Positions 9,386 through 18,039 of a DNA stretch of 64,000 bases are shown in pieces. Positions within the stretch are counted from its first letter, which is position 1, and each line of letters begins with the position of its first letter. Below the pieces are notes generated by a model. It was given only the letters and a program-made list of their open reading frames with translations, was not told the origin of the DNA and made no database searches. The position numbers were made by a program, and so were the translations under genes. This DNA is from Litoreibacter albidus (GTDB lineage Bacteria > Pseudomonadota > Alphaproteobacteria > Rhodobacterales > Rhodobacteraceae): positions 560,501-624,500 of the forward strand of contig NZ_FNOI01000001.1 of the NCBI RefSeq assembly GCF_900107015.1, in the 5' to 3' direction.

Positions 9386-9994
9386 ATGTCGCATCATCAA
9401 GCACAGTTTTTAAACGCGGCCACGCTGAACATGTCGAGGGTGCGGAGCAACAAACCGTGCTTTGCTTTGGGAACCCACATTCTGACGCCGATGGGGGACC
9501 GCCTCATCCAGGATCTTAAAGTCGGCGATCTGGTGGAGACGCTGGACCACGGGGCGCAGCCCATTCGTGCGATGGGCGTCAAATGCTACGAGGCCTTGGA
9601 CGACCTAGCCCCGATCCGTTTCAAAGCGGGCACCCTGAACAACGAACACGACCTTTGCGTCACCGCAGGGCACCGTATCCGCTTTGCCGGGTGGCAGGCT
9701 GACTTGCTGTTCGGGGAGTGGGAGGTGCTGGTCGCCGCCCGTGACTTCGTGAACGGCGTGGACGTGACCCGTGATGTCGGGGGGATGGTCCGCTATGGCT
9801 ATCTGGGCTTTGACGCGCATCACATTATCTTTGCGGAGCGGGTTCCTGTAGAAAGTGCGCAAGTCGATCCGATGATGTCCCCCAAGGTGAAGGGGGCCGA
9901 AAAACTGGCATTTCCGCCGCTGCAATGCCACGAAGCGCAGGTGCTGCTACAGTCCTACACTAAGGCAAAAGCGCCAGCCACACCCACAGCGTAA
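9386..9994 (+). CDS. Hint-domain protein (Hint_2 type)
   Basis: A 202-residue protein dominated by one Hint (hedgehog/intein) domain at about 25-165. It shows the nucleophile-type Cys in CFALGTHILTPMGDR, the LKVGDLVETLDHGAQPI motif, a central block with HDLCVTAGHRI, and the closing HHIIFAERVPVESA. The Hint_2 subtype is abundant in Rhodobacteraceae, often in secreted or self-processing proteins, but the role is not established. There is no RTX or adhesin part here. ATG at 9386 follows a purine-rich GGGGA. Its 3' end overlaps the convergent AEC carrier gene by 35 bases. Confidence 0.85.
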   Translation: MSHHQAQFLNAATLNMSRVRSNKPCFALGTHILTPMGDRLIQDLKVGDLVETLDHGAQPIRAMGVKCYEALDDLAPIRFKAGTLNNEHDLCVTAGHRIRFAGWQADLLFGEWEVLVAARDFVNGVDVTRDVGGMVRYGYLGFDAHHIIFAERVPVESAQVDPMMSPKVKGAEKLAFPPLQCHEAQVLLQSYTKAKAPATPTA

Positions 9995-10889
9995 GCACCG
10001 ACAATCCGGTAGACACCAGCACGGCGGAGGCGGCAACCCGTTTGCCGACGCCGTACATGTTGGCAAAGACATACGCATTCACGCCCGGCGCCATAGCGGC
10101 CGTCAACACGGCGGAGCGTATGCCGTCCACCGACACCCCCAAACCACCCGCGAAGACCCACGCGAGGGATGGTTGCACAATAAGCATCAACGCGCAGACC
10201 ATGATTACGGGGCCAGTGTCGCCCTCCAGCTTGTAACGTGCCAAAACGCCACCCAACCCGAAGATTGCCGCAGGCAAGGCGGCGCGGATCATCAGGTCAA
10301 GCGCGTCGGTCAATACACCGGGCAGGGGCATGGAGGTGATGTTCACCACAAAGCCGAGCGCGATGCCGATGATCAACGCATTATGAGTGATCGCGCGCCA
10401 AACGGATTTGGCCGTGCGCCAGATGCCGCCGCCCTTGTTGCGTACGACCTCCATAGCGGTGATGCCGATGGCGTAGCAGATCGGCGCATTCACTGCGATG
10501 ATGGCGTAGTTCGGGGATAGGGCGTCGGGGCCGTAGGCGCGCTCCGTGATGGGCAGGCCAAGCAGCACCGCGTTGGAGAACAGGCAGCAAAACCCGATGG
10601 CGATGGTGTCTTCCCAAGGTCGTTTGAACCCGAACCGCGCACCTAGCGTACCAAGGGTGAACCCTATGATGGCTGGCAGGTAGTAAGATGTCAGCAGGCG
10701 TGGCTCAAAGTAGGCGCCAAGTTCCAGCTCCGCGATGCCACGAAACAGCAAACAGGGGATCGCGAAGCTTTGGGTGAATTTCATCAGCGCGTCGGCGCCA
10801 TCGTCGGAGAACAGCCCCCGTTTGACCGCAAGGAATCCCGCGCCGATGACCAAGAACACCGGCAAGATGACTTCCAGCAGTGCCCCCAT
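9960..10889 (-). CDS. AEC-family transporter
   Basis: A 309-residue inner-membrane carrier of the auxin efflux carrier (AEC) family with about ten helices in two five-helix halves. Typical marks are FAIPCLLFRGIAE near 45, FSNAVLLGLPI near 105, and NAYVFANMYG near 277. Bacterial members carry malate, malonate and other organic anions; the substrate cannot be read here. Its ATG directly follows the stop of the MBL hydrolase gene, so it is the last gene of the long minus-strand operon. Confidence 0.9.
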   Translation of the reverse strand: MGALLEVILPVFLVIGAGFLAVKRGLFSDDGADALMKFTQSFAIPCLLFRGIAELELGAYFEPRLLTSYYLPAIIGFTLGTLGARFGFKRPWEDTIAIGFCCLFSNAVLLGLPITERAYGPDALSPNYAIIAVNAPICYAIGITAMEVVRNKGGGIWRTAKSVWRAITHNALIIGIALGFVVNITSMPLPGVLTDALDLMIRAALPAAIFGLGGVLARYKLEGDTGPVIMVCALMLIVQPSLAWVFAGGLGVSVDGIRSAVLTAAMAPGVNAYVFANMYGVGKRVAASAVLVSTGLSVLTLWVWLALLP

Positions 10890-11684
10890 CTAGAGGTCGT
10901 ATTCGATGGTCATGCCGTCATAGGCAGGGGTGATATGCGCGGGCGTCTCGGCATCCAGCGTCGCATAGTCCAAGTCGATGTGCATGTTGGTGATGACCGC
11001 GCGTTTTGGCGCCAGCTTTTCGATCCAGCCCAGCGTGTTCTCCAGATGGGAGTGGCTGGGGTGGGGTGTGCGGCGCAGGGCGTCGATGATGAAGCAGTCC
11101 AACCCTTGGAGCGCGGCCCATGTTTCGTCGTAGAATTCGGCGACATCGGGCAGGTAGGCCAGATCACCCACGCGAAAGCCAAGCGCGTCGATGGTGCCGT
11201 GATTGGCACGAAACGGGGTTAGGGGGATTTTGCCGCCAGCGCCGTTGATCTCCACCACGTCGGTCATCGGTTTCAGCGACAGGATCGGCGGGTAGGGGGA
11301 GCCTTCGGGCTGCACGAACACATACCCGAAACGGGAAATCAGGCTGTTGGACGTGTCGCCGTCCGCGTAGACCTTCAGGCGTTCTTTCATGTTGAAAACG
11401 ATCATGCGCAGGTCATCAATGCCGTGAACATGATCCGCGTGGCTGTGGGTGTAGACCACACCGTCCAAGTGCCCGACGTTTGCGTCCAGCAGCTGTGAGC
11501 GCAGATCTGGGGAGGTATCGATCAAGACGGATGTGGTGCCATCCGGCCCGATTTGCTCAATCAGCAAAGAGCACCGCCGGCGACGGTTTTTGGGGTTGGC
11601 GGGATCGCAGTCGCCCCAATGCCCGCCCAAGCGTGGCACCCCACCCGAAGAGCCGCAGCCTAATATGGTGAACCGGCGCTTCAT
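10890..11684 (-). CDS. Metallo-beta-lactamase-fold hydrolase (PhnP-like)
   Basis: A 264-residue cytoplasmic metal-dependent hydrolase. The fold opens with LGCGSSGGVPRLGG and carries the metal motif THSHADHVHGIDD near 79-91; further ligands are likely in NHG (about 158) and SHSHLENT near 214. It resembles PhnP cyclic phosphodiesterases and RNase Z relatives, but lacks any phn context. Its start overlaps the TatD stop by four bases (ATGA), and this pairing is common in alphaproteobacteria. Confidence 0.88.
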   Translation of the reverse strand: MKRRFTILGCGSSGGVPRLGGHWGDCDPANPKNRRRRCSLLIEQIGPDGTTSVLIDTSPDLRSQLLDANVGHLDGVVYTHSHADHVHGIDDLRMIVFNMKERLKVYADGDTSNSLISRFGYVFVQPEGSPYPPILSLKPMTDVVEINGAGGKIPLTPFRANHGTIDALGFRVGDLAYLPDVAEFYDETWAALQGLDCFIIDALRRTPHPSHSHLENTLGWIEKLAPKRAVITNMHIDLDYATLDAETPAHITPAYDGMTIEYDL

Positions 11685-12466
11685 GCGGCTTTCCAGAACA
11701 GGCGCTCGAAGTTGGCCTGTGTTTGGGCGGCGAACTTGGCGTAGTCCAGCCCGAAGACCTCTGCGCCGACTTTGGCAGTATGGGCGGAATATCCTGGCTC
11801 GTTGCGTTTGCCACGGTAGGGCGGCGGGGCAAGATAGGGACTGTCGGTTTCGACAAGGACGCGGTCCAAGGGCGCGGCCGCGAAGATGTCGCGCAGCTCT
11901 TGGGATTTGGGGAAGGCGGCGATGCCGGACATCGACAGGTAGAAGCCCAGATCAAGGGCCGCTTGGCCCAGCTCCTTGGAGGAGGAGAAGCAGTGCATCA
12001 CGCAAGTGAACGCGCCCTTGGCGTGTTCGTCGGACAGGATGCGCGCCATGTCGTCGTCCGCGCCGCGCGCGTGGATGATTAACGGAAGCTTGGTTTGGCG
12101 AGCCGCCTCGATATGGATGAGCAGGCTCTCTTGCTGGATGGCGTTGCTTTCGGCGGTGTAGTGATAGTCCAGCCCCGTCTCGCCGATGCCCACAAACTTG
12201 GGGTGGTCGGCGAGGGCGACCAGTTCTTCCACCGTCACCAAAGGCTCGTCGGCAGCACTCATCGGGTGGGTGCCGGCGGCGTAATAGACCGAAGGATGCG
12301 CCTCCGCGATGGCGCGGACCTGTGGCTCCAGCCTTAGCCGCGTGCAAATGCTGACCATGCGTGTGACGCCAGCCGCGCGCGCGCGGGCGATGATGTCGGG
12401 CAGTTCGCCGTCAAAATCGGGGAAATCAAGGTGGCAGTGGCTGTCGGTAATTTGGGGGGTGCTCAT
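11681..12466 (-). CDS. TatD-family metal-dependent hydrolase
   Basis: A 261-residue TIM-barrel metallohydrolase of the TatD family; members act as 3'-5' DNases or D-aminoacyl-related hydrolases. The signature DSHCHLDFPDF is at 8-18, followed by GETGLDYHY near 97, HARGADDD near 132, CVMHCFSSS near 153 and ETDSPYLAP near 207. The family is complete. It lies between holB and the MBL hydrolase, a widespread order around DNA replication and tmk genes. Confidence 0.93.
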   Translation of the reverse strand: MSTPQITDSHCHLDFPDFDGELPDIIARARAAGVTRMVSICTRLRLEPQVRAIAEAHPSVYYAAGTHPMSAADEPLVTVEELVALADHPKFVGIGETGLDYHYTAESNAIQQESLLIHIEAARQTKLPLIIHARGADDDMARILSDEHAKGAFTCVMHCFSSSKELGQAALDLGFYLSMSGIAAFPKSQELRDIFAAAPLDRVLVETDSPYLAPPPYRGKRNEPGYSAHTAKVGAEVFGLDYAKFAAQTQANFERLFWKAA

Positions 12467-12477
12467 TCTCGGCCTCG

Positions 12478-13602
12478 TTAGGCCGCGGTTTTCGCAGCCA
12501 CCTCGTTCATTGCCAGAACCATATCAATGACCAGCGCCGAAGGGTCAAGGTTCACGGCGCGCCCATGTTGCGCCCGCGCGGAAATATTTGCCGAAACGCT
12601 GGCCCACGCGCGTGCCGCATTCTCGTCTGGTGACAGGCGGGCCAGCATCGCCAACTCCCCCGGCGCGGCCTCGGTAAGCGGCTGGCCAAGTCCCGCCCGC
12701 GCCAAGCGCAGCAGCAACACGTCAACCAACCGCAGCATGAGTTCGTAGCGGGCGTCTTGGCCGCGTGCGGCGGCTTTCTCACCCAGTTGAACCATCAATG
12801 TGCGGTCCAGTTTCGGGAGGCTAGCGGCCAGAGCGACAAGATCGGCGTAGACGTCCAAGCCGCCCAAATTCAGCATCCGAAGGGCTTCCCCGACAGACCC
12901 GCCGGACAGTTCGGCCAAGGCCGAACTATGCGATCCAACTTCTGCGCCCGTTGCGGCCAAGGCCGCCGACATTGGCTCCGCATCCAGCGTCACGCAGCGC
13001 AACTCGCGGCAGCGCGAGCGGATCGTCGGCAACAGGCGCGACGGCTGGTGGCTGATCAAGAACAGCAAGGCGTCGGCAGGTGGTTCCTCCAGCACTTTCA
13101 GCAAGGCGTTGGCGGCAGAGACGTTCATATCGTCCGCCGCGTCCACGATCACGATGCGGCGACCGCCCTCCGTGGCCGAGAGGGAAAAGAAGCCTTTGAG
13201 CTTGCGCACCTCGTCCACGGTGATCTGCTGCTTGAACTTCTTTTTGTCGGCATCGTAGGGGCGTTTGAGAACAAACAGTCCCGGCTCACTGCCTGCCGTC
13301 ATGCGCGTAGCAATCGGGTGGTGGGCGTCTATCTCTAGTGTGGCGGGCGGTGGCGGTGCGCCGAACATGTCGTTCGGGTCCACGGGTGGATGCGCCAGCA
13401 GAAACTTGGCCAGCTTCCATGCCAAGGTGGCTTTGCCGACTCCGCGCGGGCCGGTGATCATCCAAGCGTGGTGCAGGCGGTCCCCGTTGAAGGCTTCGAG
13501 GAAGTTGTCCTCAGCCGTGGTTTGCCCCACCAGTGTGGCGGTTTCGCGTGGGTGCGGGGCGCCGTCGATCTGGTCTGATGTCGGAAGGGCTTCGTCGCTC
13601 AT
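12478..13602 (-). CDS. holB: DNA polymerase III delta' subunit
   Basis: Clamp-loader AAA+ subunit that helps load the sliding clamp onto primed DNA. 374 residues, with Walker A as GPRGVGKATLA (about 50-60), a degenerate Walker B region in IVIVDAADDMN (about 150), LLKVLEEPP and the sensor SRCREL near 194 (the SRC motif of clamp loaders). The start overlaps the tmk stop by four bases. An alphaproteobacterial insertion with a Pro-rich loop (FGAPPPPATLE) is visible near 82. Confidence 0.94.
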   Translation of the reverse strand: MSDEALPTSDQIDGAPHPRETATLVGQTTAEDNFLEAFNGDRLHHAWMITGPRGVGKATLAWKLAKFLLAHPPVDPNDMFGAPPPPATLEIDAHHPIATRMTAGSEPGLFVLKRPYDADKKKFKQQITVDEVRKLKGFFSLSATEGGRRIVIVDAADDMNVSAANALLKVLEEPPADALLFLISHQPSRLLPTIRSRCRELRCVTLDAEPMSAALAATGAEVGSHSSALAELSGGSVGEALRMLNLGGLDVYADLVALAASLPKLDRTLMVQLGEKAAARGQDARYELMLRLVDVLLLRLARAGLGQPLTEAAPGELAMLARLSPDENAARAWASVSANISARAQHGRAVNLDPSALVIDMVLAMNEVAAKTAA

Positions 13603-14228
13603 GTGCGGTTAGCCAGATAGGTGTCGACAACCGCGGAGACGTGCTGCCCCACGTCTTGCGCACCTTTGGTGCCGTCGATGAGTTTCGTGCGGTCGTGGAA
13701 GTCTTTGGTCAGGCCAAGGAAGCCCGCCCGCAGCTTGTGCTGGAACTCCGCGCCAAAATCCTCGAACCGGTCTTCGCCGGTGCCCCGTGCCAAGCCGCGC
13801 TCCAGCGCGGCGTCGGGGTCCATGTCGATAATCAGGGTCAGGTCCGGCTCTAGCCCGATCATCTGGGTGTGAAGCGTGTCAACGGTGCGGCGCAGGTCGC
13901 CACGGGTGACGCCTTGGTACACCCGCGTGCTGTCCGCGAAACGGTCGCAGATGACGATTTTTCCGGCGTCTAGGGCAGGGGTGATCAACCGCTCCACATG
14001 GTCGCGGCGGGCGGCGGTGAACAGCAGGATTTCTGTCTCTGCGGACCAGCGGCCCGGATCACCTTCCACCAACAGGCGGCGAATGTCTTCCGCCCCGGGG
14101 GAGCCGCCGGGCTCGCGCGTCAGGACAACCTCGTGGCCTGCGGCCTCAAGATGGCCCGCCAGAAGACGGGACTGGGTCGACTTGCCAGAGCCGTCGATCC
14201 CCTCAAACGTGATAAAGAGCCCGCTCAA
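13599..14228 (-). CDS. tmk: Thymidylate kinase
   Basis: Phosphorylates dTMP to dTDP for DNA synthesis; cytoplasmic. The 209 residues carry the P-loop GIDGSGKSTQSRLL (about 10-23), the DR motif in CDRFADSTRVYQG (about 95-107), and a lid region RGLARGTGEDRFEDF near 146. The lid Arg-rich segment resembles class I/II mixed types. Translationally coupled to holB downstream and to the carboxypeptidase upstream by ATGA overlaps. Confidence 0.96.
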   Translation of the reverse strand: MSGLFITFEGIDGSGKSTQSRLLAGHLEAAGHEVVLTREPGGSPGAEDIRRLLVEGDPGRWSAETEILLFTAARRDHVERLITPALDAGKIVICDRFADSTRVYQGVTRGDLRRTVDTLHTQMIGLEPDLTLIIDMDPDAALERGLARGTGEDRFEDFGAEFQHKLRAGFLGLTKDFHDRTKLIDGTKGAQDVGQHVSAVVDTYLANRT

Positions 14229-15394
14229 AACACGGTCGCAGCTTGGCCGGTCAACTGGCGAAACAGCACTGTCGCGGCGGTGCGCACGCGCACCATGAAG
14301 CCGCCCGCCTCGATTGTCTCGGTCGCCACCAGATCGTGGGTTGCGTCGCCGATGCCCGGCACACTCACGATCAGTTCCGCGACTTTATCGCCAGCGGTGA
14401 TCGGGGCTTCCAGCGGCCCTTGATACTTGATTTTCGCGGTAACGCCGTCCTTTTTCAGCACGGGCACTAGCACTTTGATGTCCTCAGGGGAGGCCATGCC
14501 GACCTTGGCGGCGGTGCCCATCCAGACCTCGGCGTCGGCCATGATCACACCTTGTTCCGCGAGTTGTTGTTCCGCGAACTGGCGGAACGCCCAGTTTGTG
14601 ATGCGTTCGCTTTCGCTGGCGCGTTCTTCTGGCGTGCTCAGGCCGGACAGCACAAAGACGATGCGCCGTGTGCCTTGCTTGGCAGAGCCGACAAGCCCGT
14701 AGCCCGCTTCGCTGGTGTGGCCGGTTTTCAAACCGTCCGCGCCAATGTCCAGCTTGAGCAGCGGGTTGCGGTTGAAGCGGTTGTCCGGCGCGCGGTTGTC
14801 ATAGGCGAATTCGGTTTCCGCAAAGTAGCCGTAATACTGCGGGAAGACGGTGATCAGGCGCTTCGCCAAGATCGACAAATCCCGCATCGACATGCGTTGC
14901 GCAGGGGCGGGCCAGCCGTTGGAGTTCGCGAAGGTGGAATTGGTCATGCCCAAGTCCAACGCGCGTTCCGTCATCATCTGGGCAAAGCCGCGTTCCGTCC
15001 CGTCGGGGGAGATCGCTTCGGCCAAGACAGCAGCGGAGTCGTTGCCGGACAAAACAATCACGCCGCGGATCAGGTCTTCCACTGATACGCGGTCGCGGGT
15101 GTTCAGGAACATGGTGGAGCCGCCGTAGCTTTGCGCATGCTCCGACACGGGCAGGCGTTGGTCAAGCGACAGCCGCCCGTCTTCCAGCGCCTCGAACGTC
15201 ATGTTCAAGGTCATCAGCTTGGACATGGAGGCGGGAGGGAGCGCCATGTCGGCGTTCTTTTCCATCAATGTCAGGTCTGTGCCCAAGTCCAGAATGATCG
15301 CCGATTTGGCTGATGTTTCAAAGGCATGGGCGGCGACGCTCATGCAAATGCTGGAGGTGAGGGCGGCGATAAGCGTGGCAGCGCGGATGCTCAT
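14225..15394 (-). CDS. D-alanyl-D-alanine carboxypeptidase (penicillin-binding protein 5/6 type)
   Basis: A periplasmic serine carboxypeptidase trimming the terminal D-Ala of peptidoglycan pentapeptides. 389 residues: signal peptide 1-25 (SSICMSVAAHAFE), catalytic SMSK near 57-60, SGN near 117-119 and KTGH near 223-226, then a small beta-domain. The C-terminal amphipathic helix (FMVRVRTAATVLFRQL) probably anchors it to the inner membrane. Sits between the SPOR lipoprotein and tmk in one operon, with 25 bases to the former. Confidence 0.94.
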   Translation of the reverse strand: MSIRAATLIAALTSSICMSVAAHAFETSAKSAIILDLGTDLTLMEKNADMALPPASMSKLMTLNMTFEALEDGRLSLDQRLPVSEHAQSYGGSTMFLNTRDRVSVEDLIRGVIVLSGNDSAAVLAEAISPDGTERGFAQMMTERALDLGMTNSTFANSNGWPAPAQRMSMRDLSILAKRLITVFPQYYGYFAETEFAYDNRAPDNRFNRNPLLKLDIGADGLKTGHTSEAGYGLVGSAKQGTRRIVFVLSGLSTPEERASESERITNWAFRQFAEQQLAEQGVIMADAEVWMGTAAKVGMASPEDIKVLVPVLKKDGVTAKIKYQGPLEAPITAGDKVAELIVSVPGIGDATHDLVATETIEAGGFMVRVRTAATVLFRQLTGQAATVF

Positions 15395-15419
15395 GGCGGC
15401 TCCTTAGATTCTATTTGTG

Positions 15420-16319
15420 TTAGTTGGTCACGAAGTAGGCGTCGTTAAAGCCCAATTCTTTGACCTTCTTCAGCAATGTGGCGCGCTCGGACGAGGAGCC
15501 GGACGGCCCCACCACGACGCGCCAGAACTTTTTACCCTGACTGGTTCCCTGCTTCACTTCGGGCAGGATACCGATACCGCGCAGCGACGTGGCGGTGTTA
15601 TCGGCGTTCGCCTTGACGGAGAAAATGCCGATCTGGATGTAAGGCTTGGATAGGCTGCTCGACGATTTGCGCGCAGGCGCTGCGGCGGGTGCAGGTTTTG
15701 GCGCGGGGGCTGCGGCCACCGGCGCTGGCATTGCGTCCGCTTTGTCGAGCGCGGCTTTCGCCTTGTCGATCGGATCGAGGGTTTGCGCCTCAATGGCGTC
15801 GGGCGCGGGCAGGGTGTCTGCACCACTTGGGCCGGAGACGGCAGGCTGCGCCACTGGAACGGCCTCGGTCCGCAAGGCAACAACGCTCATCTTGGTGGGT
15901 TGTCCGGCGATCAGGCCCAATGTCTGTGCGGCGTCGGACGACAGCTGCAATTTAGGGCCCGGATTATCGCGCTCACGGCGGAAAAGTGCCCCGATCACGG
16001 TTTTATTGTTGGCCAAGTTGCGGATCACCACACGCTCCGGCGCTTTCACACCGGGGTACGCGACCCAGACACCGCCTAAAGACGGGCGACCGTCCCACAG
16101 ACCATCTTCATTAGCTTGGAACACGTCGGGCGCTTCGACTTCTCGTTCGATGGTTTGAACGTCACCTGTTGCGTCCGCACCGTCCGCCGAGACCTCGGTT
16201 GTTTCCTTTTTCTTCAGAAAATCAAACCCTTGACCGTCCTCACATGCCGCCAAAGCGGTCGTGGCACTTAGTAGAAATGCAAGTCGCCATGCGCGTGTCA
16301 TAGTCGGTTGATGACCCAT
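15420..16319 (-). CDS. SPOR-domain lipoprotein
   Basis: A 299-residue envelope protein. The lipobox LAAC lies at about residues 22-25 after a hydrophobic stretch (RLAFLLSATTA). The middle (about 100-160) contains an RlpA-like double-psi-type segment (GVWVAYPGVKAPERVVIRN, NNKTVIGALFRRERDN), followed by an Ala/Pro linker, and a C-terminal SPOR domain (about 222-299, PYIQIGIFSVKANADN to NDAYFVTN). SPOR binds denuded glycan at division sites. ATG at 16319 has GAGGG eight bases upstream; ATG at 16301 is an alternative. First gene of the operon toward tmk; probably an RlpA-like protein. Confidence 0.86.
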   Translation of the reverse strand: MGHQPTMTRAWRLAFLLSATTALAACEDGQGFDFLKKKETTEVSADGADATGDVQTIEREVEAPDVFQANEDGLWDGRPSLGGVWVAYPGVKAPERVVIRNLANNKTVIGALFRRERDNPGPKLQLSSDAAQTLGLIAGQPTKMSVVALRTEAVPVAQPAVSGPSGADTLPAPDAIEAQTLDPIDKAKAALDKADAMPAPVAAAPAPKPAPAAAPARKSSSSLSKPYIQIGIFSVKANADNTATSLRGIGILPEVKQGTSQGKKFWRVVVGPSGSSSERATLLKKVKELGFNDAYFVTN

Positions 16320-16542
16320 AATTTTGCCCTCTGCCCCCGCACCCTTTAGGGCGCATATTCCGTCGCTTTGCGCGACTTTACCCGCGGCCACCCAGTGTTG
16401 AGCGACCGTCTTTCGCGCACACTAGTAAATAAACTTGTTATTGCAAAGCAATCCGTTGCTTGGTCGGCGAAAATTGGCGTGAGCGCAGGGGATAATCGAG
16501 GGGGTTCCAGAATCGATTTGTGGGGGGTAAGTCGTGTCTGTC

Positions 16543-16632
16543 GGAGGAGTGGCAGAGTGGTCGAATGCACCGGTCTTGAAAACCGACGAGGGTGAAAGTC
16601 CTCCCAGGGTTCGAATCCCTGTTCCTCCGCCA
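16543..16632 (+). tRNA. tRNA-Ser (anticodon TGA)
   Basis: Acceptor GGAGGAG pairs with TTCCTCC (one G-T pair), with G and an encoded CCA at the end. The anticodon loop in GGTCTTGAAAACC gives TGA. The long variable arm (GAGGGTGAAAGTCCTC) and T-arm CAGGGTTCGAATCCCTG are class II serine features; 90 bases. Confidence 0.96.
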
Positions 16633-16656
16633 CCATACATTTTGGTCGCTTTGATT

Positions 16657-16679
16657 GGGTCGCCTTAGGCGGCCCTTTT
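16657..16679 (+). terminator. Intrinsic terminator after tRNA-Ser
   Basis: GGGTCGCC (16657-16664), loop TTA, GGCGGCCC (16668-16675), then TTTT; one T-G pair. The following stretch to 16846 holds no gene that I can support. Confidence 0.8.
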
Positions 16680-16859
16680 GCTTTGTTTTGGGGTCGGGCG
16701 CCTAGTCATTCGTTCATAATAGCATTTCGATTGCGCCCTCGGCCCGTGCCTTGGTGATGTCGGGGGTCTCGCGCGATCTTGGGTGTTAAGCCGCAGTTAT
16801 CACCGTGCCTTCGCCTGATCCGCGTGAGGGGCGTCGTCATATGGGCTTGACGTGTATTT

Positions 16860-16886
16860 TGTTTTGTATAATTAAAAACATATATA
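16860..16886 (+). promoter_or_regulatory. Putative GntR operator and promoter region of the UxaB-like gene
   Basis: TGTTTT (16860-16865) and AAAACA (16875-16880) are an inverted repeat; ATTAAAAAC (16871-16879) is the same 9-mer found twice as a palindrome in the GntR/permease intergenic region. TTGACG (16847-16852) and TATAAT (16867-16872) sit nearby with an unusually short 14-base spacer. Site assignment is inferred. Confidence 0.5.
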
Positions 16887-16929
16887 GGTGAGCGCCTAAA
16901 ATCTTCCGGCTATTTTGAAAGGGCACGCT

Positions 16930-18039
16930 GTGACCGCACTTCCGATCCTACAATTCGGCACTAGCCGTTTTCTGCAAGCCCATGCCGATTTGTTTATCTC
17001 GCAAGCCATGGCTGGCGGCCAAGCCGTTGGGCCGATCACGGTTGTGCAAAGTTCAGGCGATACGGCACGTGCCGCGCGGCTGGCTGGGCTGGTCGGTGGC
17101 TATCCTGTGCGCGTCGAGGGGATACTGGACGGCGCGCAGGTGCGCGAGACGATCACGGTCAGCAGCGTCGCACGCAGCTTGTCGACAGCATCGGAATGGG
17201 ACGAGGTGGTACGTGCTTTCGTGCAAGACACGGCGATTGTCCTCTCCAACACGGGTGACAGCGGGTTCGCCCCGCAGCCCAGCGATACGGGCGCGGTGTT
17301 CGATCAATCAATGTCATACCCAGCCAAGCTGACCCTGCTGTTGCGGGCGCGGTTCGCGGCGGGCGGTGCCCCCATTCAGATCATGCCGATGGAACTGATC
17401 GTTGGTAACGGCGCTGTGCTGAAGGCCCGCGTCATGGAATTGGCGCGGGGCGAAGATGCGTTTCAACGCTACCTTGAGCAGGATGTCACTTGGGTGAATT
17501 CGCTGGTCGACCGGATCGTGTCGCAACCGCTTGAACCCGCGGGCGCGGTGGCTGAGCCCTACGCGCTGTGGGCGATTGAGGATCAGCCGAAGTTGATCGT
17601 GCCGTGCGAACATCCCTCGGTTCAGGTCGTCGCATCGCTCGAGCAGATAGAAGCGCTTAAGTTGTTCGTGCTGAACCTCGGGCACACGTTCCTCGTTGAG
17701 CATTGGCAGGCGGCGCAAGGCGGGCCGGATGTGCTGGTGCGTCAGCTGGTACAAGACGAGGCGGCACTGACGGCTTTGAAAACAGTCCTGAGCGACGAGG
17801 TTCGCCCAGCCTTTGTTGCTGCAGGCCTCGGCGCGGAGTTCGACGCCTATGTTGCGACGACCTTGGATCGCTTTGCCAATCCATATTTGGATCACCGCAT
17901 CGCGGATATTGCGCAAAACCACGCCCAGAAAGTGACCCGCCGGATCGCAGCTATGCTGGATTGGGCCGTTGCGCAGGGCGACACATCCCCAAAACCTGTG
18001 CTGACGGATATCGTCGCGCGTAATAAGGAAACGACCTGA
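16930..18039 (+). CDS. Mannitol-dehydrogenase-family oxidoreductase (UxaB-like, tagaturonate/fructuronate reductase type)
   Basis: A 369-residue NAD(P)-dependent polyol/uronate reductase. The N-terminal Rossmann part opens LPILQFGTSRFLQAHADLFI, and the C-terminal domain holds the family catalytic signature Lys244-x4-Asn249-x2-His252 (in LKLFVLNLGH). Length and the FGTSRF opening favour the UxaB side (D-tagaturonate to D-altronate) over mannitol dehydrogenases, which are longer. GTG at 16930 is chosen because AAAGGG lies six bases before it. Its stop overlaps the aldo/keto reductase start by one base. Near a UxaA-type dehydratase and sugar importer, so hexuronate or aldonate catabolism is likely. 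Confidence 0.82.
   Translation: MTALPILQFGTSRFLQAHADLFISQAMAGGQAVGPITVVQSSGDTARAARLAGLVGGYPVRVEGILDGAQVRETITVSSVARSLSTASEWDEVVRAFVQDTAIVLSNTGDSGFAPQPSDTGAVFDQSMSYPAKLTLLLRARFAAGGAPIQIMPMELIVGNGAVLKARVMELARGEDAFQRYLEQDVTWVNSLVDRIVSQPLEPAGAVAEPYALWAIEDQPKLIVPCEHPSVQVVASLEQIEALKLFVLNLGHTFLVEHWQAAQGGPDVLVRQLVQDEAALTALKTVLSDEVRPAFVAAGLGAEFDAYVATTLDRFANPYLDHRIADIAQNHAQKVTRRIAAMLDWAVAQGDTSPKPVLTDIVARNKETT

Noticed and set aside
9386-9994. Intein inserted in a host protein
   Set aside because: No extein sequences flank the Hint domain; it is a free-standing small protein.
16730-16800. Remnant of a gene on the minus strand (fragment ending RAEGAIEMLL then stop)
   Set aside because: Only about 20 codons are open after an in-frame stop; too short to assign and no family recognised.
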